Part shown: positions 49,200-59,435 of the stretch, in pieces
Layout of the letters: each line of letters opens with the position of its first letter
How positions within the stretch are numbered: the stretch's first letter is position 1
Assembly: GCA_963854835.1 (NCBI GenBank)
Contig: OY978525.1
Location: forward strand, 22,520,253-22,584,252
Direction: 5' to 3'
DNA: 64,000 bases
Source of the DNA: Megamerina dolium
Taxonomy: Eukaryota > Arthropoda > Insecta > Diptera > Megamerinidae
The notes under the pieces: model-generated
Database searches by the model: none
What the model saw: the letters and a program-made list of their open reading frames with translations, nothing else
Told to the model about the DNA's origin: nothing
Made by a program: the position numbers and the translations under genes

Positions 49200-49534
49200 T
49201 GTAGGATTAGGCCTTTCGTAGTTTCTTTTTAAATTATTGTTTATTATTCAATCGAATTTCTCATATAATCCAATTACATATAAATTCTAATATTGTTTAA
49301 TTTTATAAATACAAGTTGTTGTTTATTTTGTTTGATTTAAAAGTTTACAATTTATTGTACGCGCTACATGTGAATTTCGCACTACCGAATTCTGACAACG
49401 ACTGACTCATCGTTTTCTTTTGTATGCATTCGCTTGTTCGTTTTCTTATAGTTTTGTAAGTCTGCAATGATGCATTTTAAAGTATGTATTTTCAGTACTG
49501 TCGTCCGCTTCGTGTATTTCGTACCGATCCTACA
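49200..49534 (-). repeat. 5' LTR of the gypsy-type element
   Basis: 335 bases, identical by eye to the 3' LTR at 42,694-43,028. It is flanked on its outer side by TACA (49,535-49,538). Confidence 0.92.
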
Positions 49535-49538
49535 TACA

Positions 49539-51115
49539 TATTGTATGTTTTGTAAAGCAAAACGCATATCTATAATACGTACTATCGTTGCAGTAAATAT
49601 AATGTTAAATACAGGTGAAGAATTAATGAAAACACACTCCAAACTTTGAAGAAATATAACTTAAAAGTTTGTTAGTATTAAATTATTTTTTTTTCTTAAA
49701 AAAATTTAATACCTTAACTATTTTTTCATTCTAGCTATTAAGAAATATTAAAAAGAGTGGAACACTGATTGCCTTATTAAATCGTATATACGTATATGTA
49801 CTTACTCTTATTCTCATATATAACATATTCTCATACTTCTGCGCTGATAGTGGCGAGCAAAGAAAACGAAAAAATTTTTAAAATACAATATGTAGAATGA
49901 CATTTCAATAACTTTTGTTATTCCAAATATATTGCTTTTGGTCCATGACCCATATTCCTTAAACCAGAAGAGCTAGACACATGCTTTAAGAATTTTGAAA
50001 ATTCCTCATTGTGTCATCTAAGCAAATCAAGAGGGGTAGTGAGTAGAAATGAATAAAGTAAGCCTTTACTGTTCAATCAATCAATAAACTCTAAACGTGC
50101 ACATACATGTATTGGCATCTGGCCGACAATCAAACAATTTTGAAAAGATACCAAACACGAAATGAATGCTAATGATCATAATTGGGGAGAAAACATACAT
50201 AAGCTCATAATACTGACCAAAATGAACATTTTTGTGCAGTGGACGAAAAACAAAATTTATTATTTCGATTTCAATAATGAAGACAAGCAGCAATGTCAGA
50301 TAGAGGATATTTATCAGAGTGAACACCCATATGGTGATGCTGCAGTCATTCTACACTGATAGGAAAGAAAATGAACATTCAAATAGACTCTCTTGCCAAA
50401 TGCAGATGGTCAAGAATAGAGAATGATAGAGAATGCTAGTTGAATTTGCATATTAGATTTCTAAGATTTAATTTTGCAACAATCAAAACCATAGCTACAA
50501 GCAAAAAACATATAAGCTATCTGGGGTGTTTAAAACTTTATATATTTTTTTAAAGCAAATGCATAACTAAATAATAGTATATTCTTCAGCATTATTCATC
50601 ATTTCTTCTTCTTCATTGCTCATCACAATCAAAAATGGATTTAGTGAATCGTGCATTTCATCAGACAAAAAAAAAATTATATGTGGCGCTGAGACCAGTT
50701 GGAAAATTCCAAGAGCTCCACTACGCTAGTTTTTGGAATTTTCACGGGTGATTAGTTCTTCCTCTTCATTGCCATATACCAATGAGTGCCGAATATAATA
50801 CCTTTTGTTGGGGCATGTTTCTCTTTGTATCACTTGCAGAAATCGTCTGTTTTGAATGTTTCTTAGTCCGTGATGTAGCTGAAAATAGGTCATAACCAGC
50901 AGAAGAGGTAAACACTTCCACGCATATATGTGGTTACTGAATTAGAATCGTCCTTCACTTCAAAAAAATGATTAAAGCTGAAGACACATTCAGTAAAATA
51001 CTCGGAATATACCATAGTGGTATAAAATGTTTGTTTCCTCTTCATACTCTTTCATATATATTTTTTTGCTCTCTCCGTGCTCGCATTGCCCCTATAGGAG
51101 TAAAATGATAGTTAT
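49539..51115. other. No recognisable gene
   Basis: Only short frames without family features. The stretch at 50,640-51,060 is less AT-biased and could be TE-derived, but nothing specific is recognised. Confidence 0.55.
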
Positions 51116-52134
51116 TACTACTCAACATATGCCATCGACTATACCATCCCCATAACATGCTTTGACTATAGATTCTCAACCCATATACCCTCAAGGGAAG
51201 AATGGAATAGGGGTATTGTCAACGAAACTGAAGTTCACTCGGTACAATTGTACACAGATGGTTCCAAATTGGAAGGGTAGGGTAGGAGGTGGCGTCTTTT
51301 CTGATTCCTTACGCGTTAAGCTCAAGTTCCGATTACCCGACTTTTGCAGTGTTTTTCAAGCGTGGCAACCGACAGTCAAGCCGCCATTAAATCTCTCGCA
51401 GGAACGTTCGCCAAATCGGCGCTTGCCCTTAAATGCCGCACAGCTCTTAACGAGCTAGCGGAGCACTACAATGTACACATTGTATGGGTACCGGGTCATA
51501 GGGACTTTCCAGGGGACTGTGAGGCTGATGAATTGGCGAGATCGGGCACTAGGTTGCCAGAGATCTATCCATCTCATCCAATCGGAATTCCGCTTGCAAC
51601 ATGCAAGCTTCTTATCACACAACATTACCCCACCATAGCCAAAACTGAAGATGGCGGGCTGAGAGCTCTTGTGCTACAACTAGGAAAGTCTGGTCGACTC
51701 TTGACAATAGATGAACTCGTTCACTGTTGTCAATGATTAGGAAAACCATCAGTAATATAGTTGCCGTACTCAAGGGCCACCGGCTTGTGGGTAGACATGC
51801 TGCAAGGCTCGGTTTACCGGCCAACGATTTTTGGCGCAGCTGCCAGGACGAGGAAGAGGAGGAAAGTGCTCACCACTTCCTCCGTAGATGCCCCGCTTTA
51901 GCACGCAGAAGGTACACTCTACTGAGGAGTGCCTTTTTACAAATACCACTGAGCTTGCACCCATAGATATCAGGTACATTGCTCTATTCATTAGGAAATC
52001 CCAATGGTTCCGCTTAACATAGGAGATAGGATAATAAGCATCAGTGATGCATGGTGACACAATGGGCCAATTATTTGGCCTAAGCGCGGCCCCCTTTGGG
52101 GGGCGGCCGCATAACCTAACCTACTCCTCAACAT
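51116..52134 (+). mobile_element. 5'-truncated LINE (LOA-like) with target duplication
   Basis: The element body 51,129-52,121 lies between TACTACTCAACAT (51,116-51,128) and TACTCCTCAACAT (52,122-52,134), a 13-bp duplication with one mismatch. It holds only the end of ORF2 and a 3' UTR with GC-rich complementary blocks (GCGCGGCC, GGCGGCCGC), then ATAACCTAAC as tail. It is a different subfamily from the 8.9-kb LINE, but with the same tail type. Confidence 0.85.
51129..51966 (+). pseudogene. LINE ORF2 C-terminal remnant (RNase H and Cys/His tail)
   Basis: The reading begins directly at the truncation (IDYTIPITCFDYRFSTHIPS), reaches the RNase H start LYTDGSKLEG with an intact first D, then a stop or frameshift. 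Another frame gives FRLPDFCSVFQA, a deletion, then TDSQAAIKSL and VWVPGHRDFPGDCEADELAR. After a further frameshift the C-terminal HAARLGLPANDFWRSCQDEE and HHFLRRCPAL follow. At least three breaks, so dead. Confidence 0.85.
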
Positions 52135-52298
52135 TTCTTCTGAACATACCCGTTTTACTATTTAATGAAGCTCTTCTACAGAATGAAAATAAAAGAATAT
52201 AAAATTTTACAATTAGCGCCATAATTACCGAGCAATTACTGGAAGTGCCATTGTCATCTGTCAGAGGTATCTGTGGAGTATGCCACATTTCAATACTA

Positions 52299-52661
52299 AA
52301 AAAAAATAAATATGTGGCACTTAAAGCCCCAAAGGGCTCATTGGCCGAGCTTCTCTTCCATTACTGTTGTGCGTCTTAAATTTTTGGACAGTATTAGAAT
52401 GGACCTACTTATTTTAGCCGGTTCCGAACGGCAGAACACTTGTGACATCACTTTTTTCTGAGCTTTGTCACAGAGTTCTTTTTAGAAGCTTTTTCATGGT
52501 AAGTTGTTACTGTCGGAAGAATTGCCAATTGCTTGCCGACAGGTGGATACCGTTCTAAAGAAAAGTCTTTTCGATATTAAATTTGTTATGCATCAGCCGG
52601 GTATTGAACCACGACCTACAGATCAGAAGGCGAACACACTAACCACTGAGCTACGGCACCC
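52299..52661 (-). repeat. tRNA-derived SINE, tail type B
   Basis: On the minus strand it begins GGGTGCCGTAGCTCAGTGG, a tRNA-like head with A box TAGCTCAGTGGTTAG and a B box (GGTTCAATACC) about 35 bases on. A body of about 230 bases follows (GTTCTGCCGTTCGGAAC is a good landmark), then tail B: CTCGGCCAATGAGCCCTTTG, GGGCTTTAAGTGCCACATAT, TTA and T run. A possible short duplication ATACTA flanks it. It was probably transcribed by RNA polymerase III and moved by a LINE. Confidence 0.85.
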
Positions 52662-52667
52662 ATACTA

Positions 52668-54538
52668 CTACTACTTGCAATAATTTAGAATAGTGAAAAG
52701 TACTCAGAACATTGGTGGATATATTTAGAGAAATTCATCCACAAATACAATAGGAAGATTTTCGGTCATATATTTATAATATATGCATACATGAAAATAT
52801 CGTGCTTGAAACAATTTCGCTTTTACAAATAATTCACTTAAATTTTCTCCATGACTGTATGTACGATACTCTTTATAAGATTTTGAGAGACATACCATAC
52901 TCATATGTCGTAAGTACCGTCATCAAATAAATTATGTTTTTACGATATAGTCAAGTGGATGCAATTACGACGGGTACCAACCAACAACCAACAACAATAC
53001 CACCAGTACCGATTTATTACATGCATGCATTATATTCGATATACTTAGGTGGAACGTTGTATGTATGTATTTATAGAAGCGTTGGTGTTCTAAGTATTCT
53101 AAGGTCATAAAACAGATGTATAAATAGATGATTATAGTTATTAAAATGATTATGATGATGATGATGATGAAAATGAAAATGAGTATAATAAACCATAAGA
53201 TCTTATTACTTACTTACTATACGTAGACACACACTCTTATATGTACCCTCAAGTAAATATATGTATTAAATAGAATGGTGTAGTAATACTTATGTATATA
53301 CATATACTACGCGAACAATAACAATGAGTTAATGAACATCATTCTTAGGCACATACACAAAAATTGGAACTTGTATCTATCCTTAGAAACTTTTATGATT
53401 CCCATTTCTGGTGTGCTAGTATGTAACATACTATAATAGGCTCATTCTGATAAAGATTAGGTAATACGACAAATGACGCTATGGAAAATAAAGAAATAGA
53501 GTGAGGTGGACATATTATGGCGGTGAAAGGACATGTTATGGCGAAAGAGTAACATGAAAGACTAATAATTATGTATATAATTGTTTTAAATTTACGCTAT
53601 ATTCATGTAAATATATATTATACATATGTCTGTATATATACACAAGTGTATTTGTATTTGCACACATATGAATTACCTATATAATATTATTTTAATCTTT
53701 TATTTACTTCTATGCTATAACCACATCAACTAATGACCTAATGATCTAAAACTGAATAACTAAGCATACCATACATACATACAGTTGTCAATGGACAGCA
53801 TTGTACTAATCACTACGGTCTCTATCATTATTAAAATATTTCGCTATATCATTGCTTATGTATTACCACCTTATGTCTTCATGATAATATGTAAATACTT
53901 AAATTGACTTAGTTCATGAAAGACATACATATTTTGGAATAATTAAATTGCACAATTGCAATTGAAAGTACACGTAATTGTAGTACTTTAGTGCATATTT
54001 AAATACACCTATGGTGAATGAACCCTTTACATATGTTAATAAGTTGTTTTATACACAACTGTGGTAGCAACGACAACAACAACAGCTGAGCTCATATTCA
54101 TATGCATGAATGAACTAGATGTGTACGAGCTCATCAAAAAATTCATTCTAATATTAATGTGAGAAGCACCATATGATTATTAAGTAGCATATAGCAAATA
54201 CTGATTTTTCATCATAGGAGTATTTTCTAGTAACTTATGAAACAACGATTTTATATAGCAAGTATATCACAGAAGCGATAATTTGATAGTTAGAGGTAGT
54301 AAACCTATATTAAATAGATAGTTGATTTGATTCATTGTTATATGTAGCATTATTATATATTACTACTACGAAATAAGAAAATACTAGTGAAACTTTGACG
54401 AAAGAATGATGTTTTCATTATGTTGATATCGGCATAGCCATCTCCAAGCATATACTGATGTTTGAATAAAGACATCTAATACCGATTTAATTATTTTTTG
54501 CATTATCTGATCTACAGGCATTAGCATTAAATGCCGTT
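52668..54538. other. AT-rich stretch without recognisable gene
   Basis: An ATG(ATG)n simple-sequence tract lies near 53,150-53,180. Nothing else is recognised. Confidence 0.6.
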
Positions 54539-54546
54539 TTAACACC

Positions 54547-54946
54547 ATGGTTAGGTTAGGTTAGGTTAGGTGGCTGCTCTCTCTCTCTGAGAGGACACAC
54601 CTAGGCCAGAAAGGCCCATTGTGATAACACCGAGCTTCTCTTCCGATACTGTTGTGCGTGTTAAATTTGGACAGCATTAGAAGGGACTTCGTTATATTAG
54701 CCAGTTCCGAACGGCAGAACCCTTGTGGCATCACTTTAACTTAGTTTTGTTACAGAGCTCTTTTAAGAATCATTTTTGGCAAATTGTTACTGCCGGAAAA
54801 TTTTCCAATTCTTGCCGGCAGGTGGGTACCGTTCGAAAGAAAAATCTTTTCGATATCAAATTTTGTTATGCTTCAGCCGGGGAATGAACCCACGACCTAT
54901 AGATCAGAAGGCCAACGCACTAACCACTGAGCTACGGCACCCACTC
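54547..54946 (-). repeat. tRNA-derived SINE, tail type A (LINE-like tail)
   Basis: The same tRNA head (GGGTGCCGTAGCTCAGTGG) and body as the 52.3-kb copy, but after GAGAAGCTCGG the tail changes to TGTTATCACAATGGGCCTTT, CTGGCCTAGGTGTG, an AGAGAGAG block and (CCTAAC)n. This tail matches the 3' end of the LINE at 13,596-13,670 (GGTATCACAACGGGCCTAAT, TCTGGCCTATGTG, AGAGAG, CTAACC repeats). An exact 8-bp duplication TTAACACC flanks it (54,539-54,546 and 54,947-54,954). Confidence 0.88.
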
Positions 54947-54959
54947 TTAACACCTTAGT

Positions 54960-55297
54960 CGCCACAAAAATACCCTATTAGGCGACAACGTATCTAACTA
55001 GATCCATTTCTTTCAGTTAATATAACGGAATAGATTCTTCGGAGATTGTAGAGCAAGTTGATCCTTCTGATTGCCAGAGCTGGGATCTCATGGAGGAAAT
55101 AATCTTATTTTCCATGTTAATAAGTTCAAGGGTTCTAGTTTTATCATACACAGGTAGTGCAGGCAGTTGGTGTTTTGGACAAAATCCGTGAGATTGTAGA
55201 ACTGTATTGCTAGAGTCATCTGTCTTCTTTTTTTTTTCTTCGATGTTGCTAGGGCACACCCTAGAAGCCTCTGTTTAATCGACACTAGCAGTTCCTT
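54960..55297. other. Spacer without recognisable gene
   Basis: Nothing recognised apart from a T12-like run near 55,230. Confidence 0.55.
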
Positions 55298-55305
55298 GGA
55301 CTTTA

Positions 55306-55650
55306 TAAATTAATATGTGGCACTTATAAGCTTTTTAGCTGACCTTCTCTTCCATTACTGCCATGCATGTTAAATTTTGGACAGTATTGAAAGGGACCTA
55401 CTTAATTTAGCCAGTTATGAAAGGCAGAACTCTTGTGACATCACTTTTTCTGAGTTTTATCACATAGTTTTTTTAGAAGCTTTTCAAATTGTTGGCAAGT
55501 TGTTACTGCTGGAAGAATTGCCAATTACTTGCCGATAGATGGGTATCGTTCGGAAAAAAAATATTTCGATATTAAATTTTTTATGCATCAGCAGGGGATT
55601 GAATCCACGACCTACGGATGGCCAGCATATTACCCACTGAGCTACGAATC
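55306..55650 (-). repeat. tRNA-derived SINE, tail type B, diverged
   Basis: Flanked by an exact 8-bp duplication GGACTTTA (55,298-55,305 and 55,651-55,658). The head is altered (A box TAGCTCAGTGGGTAA; B box GGATTCAATCCCC-like) and the body is more diverged than in the other two copies, so it is the oldest of the three. The tail AAGTGCCACATATTA belongs to type B. Confidence 0.85.
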
Positions 55651-55658
55651 GGACTTTA

Positions 55659-58210
55659 CATATGTTTATAAAATGTTAGCTCTTACCTAGTGCTAGTCAC
55701 CAAATTACTGTACTATATTTTGCAGGAATACAACGCCACAAAGCCTTCTCCAATTCTAATTAAGTTGTTGTCAATGTAAAATCTGGGAAACATCTAACAG
55801 AAGGCATCAATACTTCAAAATTCATGTGGCAACTACAATCTTTTATCATGCTGCTTTCAATTTTGATTAGCATAAATAAAGGCCTCTAAGACATTCGTTT
55901 TCAAAACTAAATCACAAAATATGCCATTGGGAAAATTGCTGCTTGAAATAATATTGTTATTTCAAGCAGCAATGGGTTAACTGACTTAGTGGAAACAAAT
56001 TATGTGGTGGAAAACACTTTAGTTGTTGAAAAGAATATTTATTAGTATCTTACAATAATTGAATATAAATTTGCATTTTCCAAATGAAAATCTTTAAACA
56101 CTTTTAGGTACATCACTTTCCTTTTATTAAAGCTAAAGGAAACGATGTCTTATTATCTTACAGTAATTATTATAGGCAATTTACAAATCATGCAGGTATA
56201 TGTTGCCCACTCATCTTCTTAAAACCATATATTGTAACGTATCTCTCACACATTATGATTGCACGTTAGTTCCGACCATATGCTTAATATCTACAAGTAT
56301 GTATAAGTATGTATATATGTATAAAATTATACTTATTTTCATATACTTATTTTAATAATCCTCGCATAAAAAATAAATTGCATTATAAGATTTATTCCTA
56401 CACGGCCCTTGCCATAGGGAATACATAAAAATTAAATATACGAAATTAAGTGACAACTCGAATTCTTTCTCCCATTGGCAGAGTACAGACAGGTATTATT
56501 ATATAACGATTAAGTAAGACTGTGAATAATTAAATTATGTCTATGTAATATATCTACAATATATGTATAGGTATATACGCTAAATAATAAAAACAAAACA
56601 TTAACATTTCAAAATTTACAAGAGCAACAACATAAAACATATAAACATTTTTATGGGTATTTTTATTAGCGCTGTACTTAGTTTTCCCAAAGACTTCAAA
56701 CACTCACACACGTAGATAACAATTTGCAGTTACTCGTATATTCTTGAAAGACATTAGCATTGGTAATTGCTACTGTTAACTGTCTGTGTACTCGTATATT
56801 TAGGTGTATATGTAGGTATATTCATATAAATTGAGAAAGAAATAAAAAGCAAAGCAAAAAGAATACGAATAATGTCTGCAAAAGTTATAATGCGAAGGTA
56901 ATATAATTACAATCAATCTTGTTGAAATAAAAAGGAAAATGGACAATAGTACCATAATTACACACTGCAGACCAAGAAGAAGACTGAGGGATATTTTATA
57001 TGGTCATATATCAGTATTTTGTTATATGTATTTTATGAAAAAACTACATAGTATGTAAATCAGAATTCAAAATTTAACAGGGCTGTGCATTTTTGCTTTA
57101 ACTTAAAATAAAACTTCTGTTCATACGACAAGATTGTGATTACTTATTGTCTATATTGTAACCGAAAAATTGTTTTGCCCGCGTGAAGATCATTATGTTA
57201 GGTGTCTAAGTATTCCGGCCGCCAGTTGGAATCGTTTTGAAGAATTTAATATACTTTATAATCAACAATTTTCCAAGATCAGTCCGGGCATTAGTAAATA
57301 TCGATACAATGCTCAGTCTGATTGATGTTCTTTCAATTTGAAAAAAAAAAAAAAAAAAAAACATTAATTTTATGGGGCAGCCCCTGGCAGGTGAAAATAT
57401 AAGGTGAGTATATTTGGTGAAAATGTTGAGGCAGAAGAATTACTGCTGATTGGTTATACATTTCACTGTTCTAGGAGTGTTGCCCTAAGATAATTTCTGA
57501 GCGTAAGATTATGTTTTAATAATTATTTTGATTTGTCCAAAAAATTGAGATTTTAAAAATATATTTTTACTTCCAAAATTTTGAATTTAAATATAGATTA
57601 TGAAAGTGGGAAATCTCATTTCTATTATATTTATATTATATTTTGACAGCATCGACAACTCATGAGTCCTTTCTATTAAAGTTGCGTATGCATACGAGTG
57701 AGCTGAGAATATTTTTGTAATGTCGTATCTTGAAGTGAGGTTTTCGTAGTGGGCTAATTTTTATGCTTGTAAGTATATGCATACGAGTATTTTATTCTAA
57801 TAAACACCCAATTTTTTTTTTTTTTTGGTTATTATAAAAATAATCAAATCACATCAAATGTACTCGTACTTATATTATATTATACGAAAGTGGCTATTAA
57901 GTAACCGTATTCCTTTTTGTTTCTTATAATCATATATGAACATATGTATGAGGCCTAATATTAAATCCAACTGACCATTAAACAACCATTATTCAAAACC
58001 TAATTTAACCAATGAACCTTTCATATATCCATCCTTGATGCATACATACTTATCTATACATACATATTCAGCAATATAACATTCTGCTAACCACACATAT
58101 TCCATGAGAATCTTAGTTCATTTACCCTCAACTTAAAGCTGGTTGATTATAAACCACAAACATATTGTATTAAGTTTTGTATACATATATTCTACCCACG
58201 TAATGTATAA
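55659..58210. other. AT-rich stretch without recognisable gene
   Basis: An A20-like run lies near 57,342. No coding frame with family features is present. Confidence 0.6.
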
Positions 58211-58212
58211 TA

Positions 58213-59435
58213 AAGGGTTATCCATTTCGCGGTTTCAAAAGTATAGGGCTAGAATTCGACATCTGTCAAACTGAGTTGTTAAAACAATTTCTTTCTTTTT
58301 CAGTTCAAAGTCTGACATTTACGAAAATGGATCGCTTAACCATCGCACAACGCATTAAAATTGTAAAAACCTACTACAAAAATGGTGATTCTGCCACAGC
58401 CACATATCGTGCTTTAAGAGGAGATTATGGTTTACATAATCGTCCAACTACGCAAGCAATTGGCAAAATTGTGAAGAAATATGAAGAGACTGGATCGGTT
58501 ACAGATATTGTAAGGCCTGTGCATCATCGTTTCGCTCGTACCACCGAAAATATCGCTGCTGTAAGTGAAAGTGTTGCCGAAGACCCGAATGTGTCGATTC
58601 CTCGTCGTTCTCAGGAATTAGGACTGTCTTACGGCACATTATGGCGTATTTTGCATTTGGATCTACACCTACATCCATATCAAATCCAGCTCACACAACA
58701 ACTGAAGCCAGCTGACCATTCACAACGTCGTAGATACGTCGAATGGGTGCTTGAACAACAGGCGGTGGACGGCGATTTTTCGAACAAAATTTTCTTCAGT
58801 GACGAAGCACATTTCTCACTCGGTGGATATGTTAACAAACAAAATTATCGTATTTGGTGTTCTGAGAATCCTCAAGTAATTGAAGAGAGGCCACTACATC
58901 CACAAAAAGTCACTGCTTGGTGCGCTCTTTGGTCCGGAGGTGTGATTGGACCTTACTTCTTCGAAAACGACGATGGAACGACTGTCACCGTCAATTCGGA
59001 GCGTTATGGTCATATGATAACCGACTTTTTTTTGGCTGCTATTGAAGAATACGACTTAGAGAATATGTGGTTTCAACAAGACGGTGCCACATGCCACACA
59101 ATTCGAGCGAATATGGCTTTATTGCAAGAGAAATTTTCTGGCCGCGTAATTTCTCGTCGTGGCGATATCAAGTGGCCACCAAGATCATGCGATTTGACAC
59201 CACTTGCCTTTTTTTTTTGGGCTACGCGAAAGACCGTGTTTATGCAGATAAACCTTTAACTCTTGAGCACCTAAAAACCAACATTCGTCACGTTATGGGT
59301 GAGATACCGCCCAATATGTGTCAAAAAGTGGTCGAAAATTACCTCAAAAGAATCGATGCTTGCAACAATTCGCGTGGTGGTCATTTAAATGATGTAGTAT
59401 TTCACACATAATGTCAACGTTCAAACTTTATAATA
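58213..59435 (+). mobile_element. Rosa-like mariner element, copy 2, lacking its 3' end
   Basis: Starts directly after a TA with AAGGGTTATCCATTTCGCGG, the same terminal repeat as copy 1. It is very close to copy 1 in sequence. After the transposase stop it matches copy 1 only as far as ACTTTATAATAAAAAA, where the sequence changes into the ATACCCTGC dispersed repeat. The right inverted repeat is absent. Confidence 0.85.
58327..59411 (+). pseudogene. Mariner transposase (DD41D-type), nearly full-length but inactive
   Basis: From MDRLTIAQRIKIVKTYYKNG to the terminal RGGHLNDVVFHT. It has the 16 codons that copy 1 lacks (after AAVSE: SVAEDPNVSIPRRSQE) and an intact second block WFQQDGATCHT. The third block reads CDLTPLAFFF, so the D found in copy 1 is A here. 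A frameshift in the T run near 59,210 separates the last 60 residues (the continuation is in the frame starting 59,067). Function in active relatives: cut-and-paste transposition at TA. Here both the A substitution and the frameshift make activity unlikely. Confidence 0.87.

Larger units (their letters stand above)
42694..49534 (-). mobile_element. Ty3/gypsy-type LTR element carrying the host U1-70K gene in place of gag
   Basis: A 6.84-kb element read on the minus strand. In order: 5' LTR (49,200-49,534), tRNA-Leu-type primer site, leader of about 1.1 kb with reiterated motifs, C-terminal part of U1-70K and its 3' UTR (48,081-47,566), A22 (47,565-47,544), U1-70K 5' UTR and N-terminal part (47,543-46,203), protease-RT-RNase H-integrase frame (46,210-42,986), 3' LTR (42,694-43,028). 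The two 335-bp LTRs look identical by eye and end in TGTAGGAT/ATCCTACA. No gag frame is present. A 4-bp duplication flanks the whole, which means that the chimera probably integrated as one unit. Without gag it depends on a helper element. An assembly artefact must be excluded. Confidence 0.88.

Noticed and set aside
52610..52662. tRNA gene on the minus strand
   Set aside because: The A and B boxes are tRNA-like, but the anticodon arm does not form properly and the same head occurs in three SINE copies with flanking duplications, so it is a SINE head.
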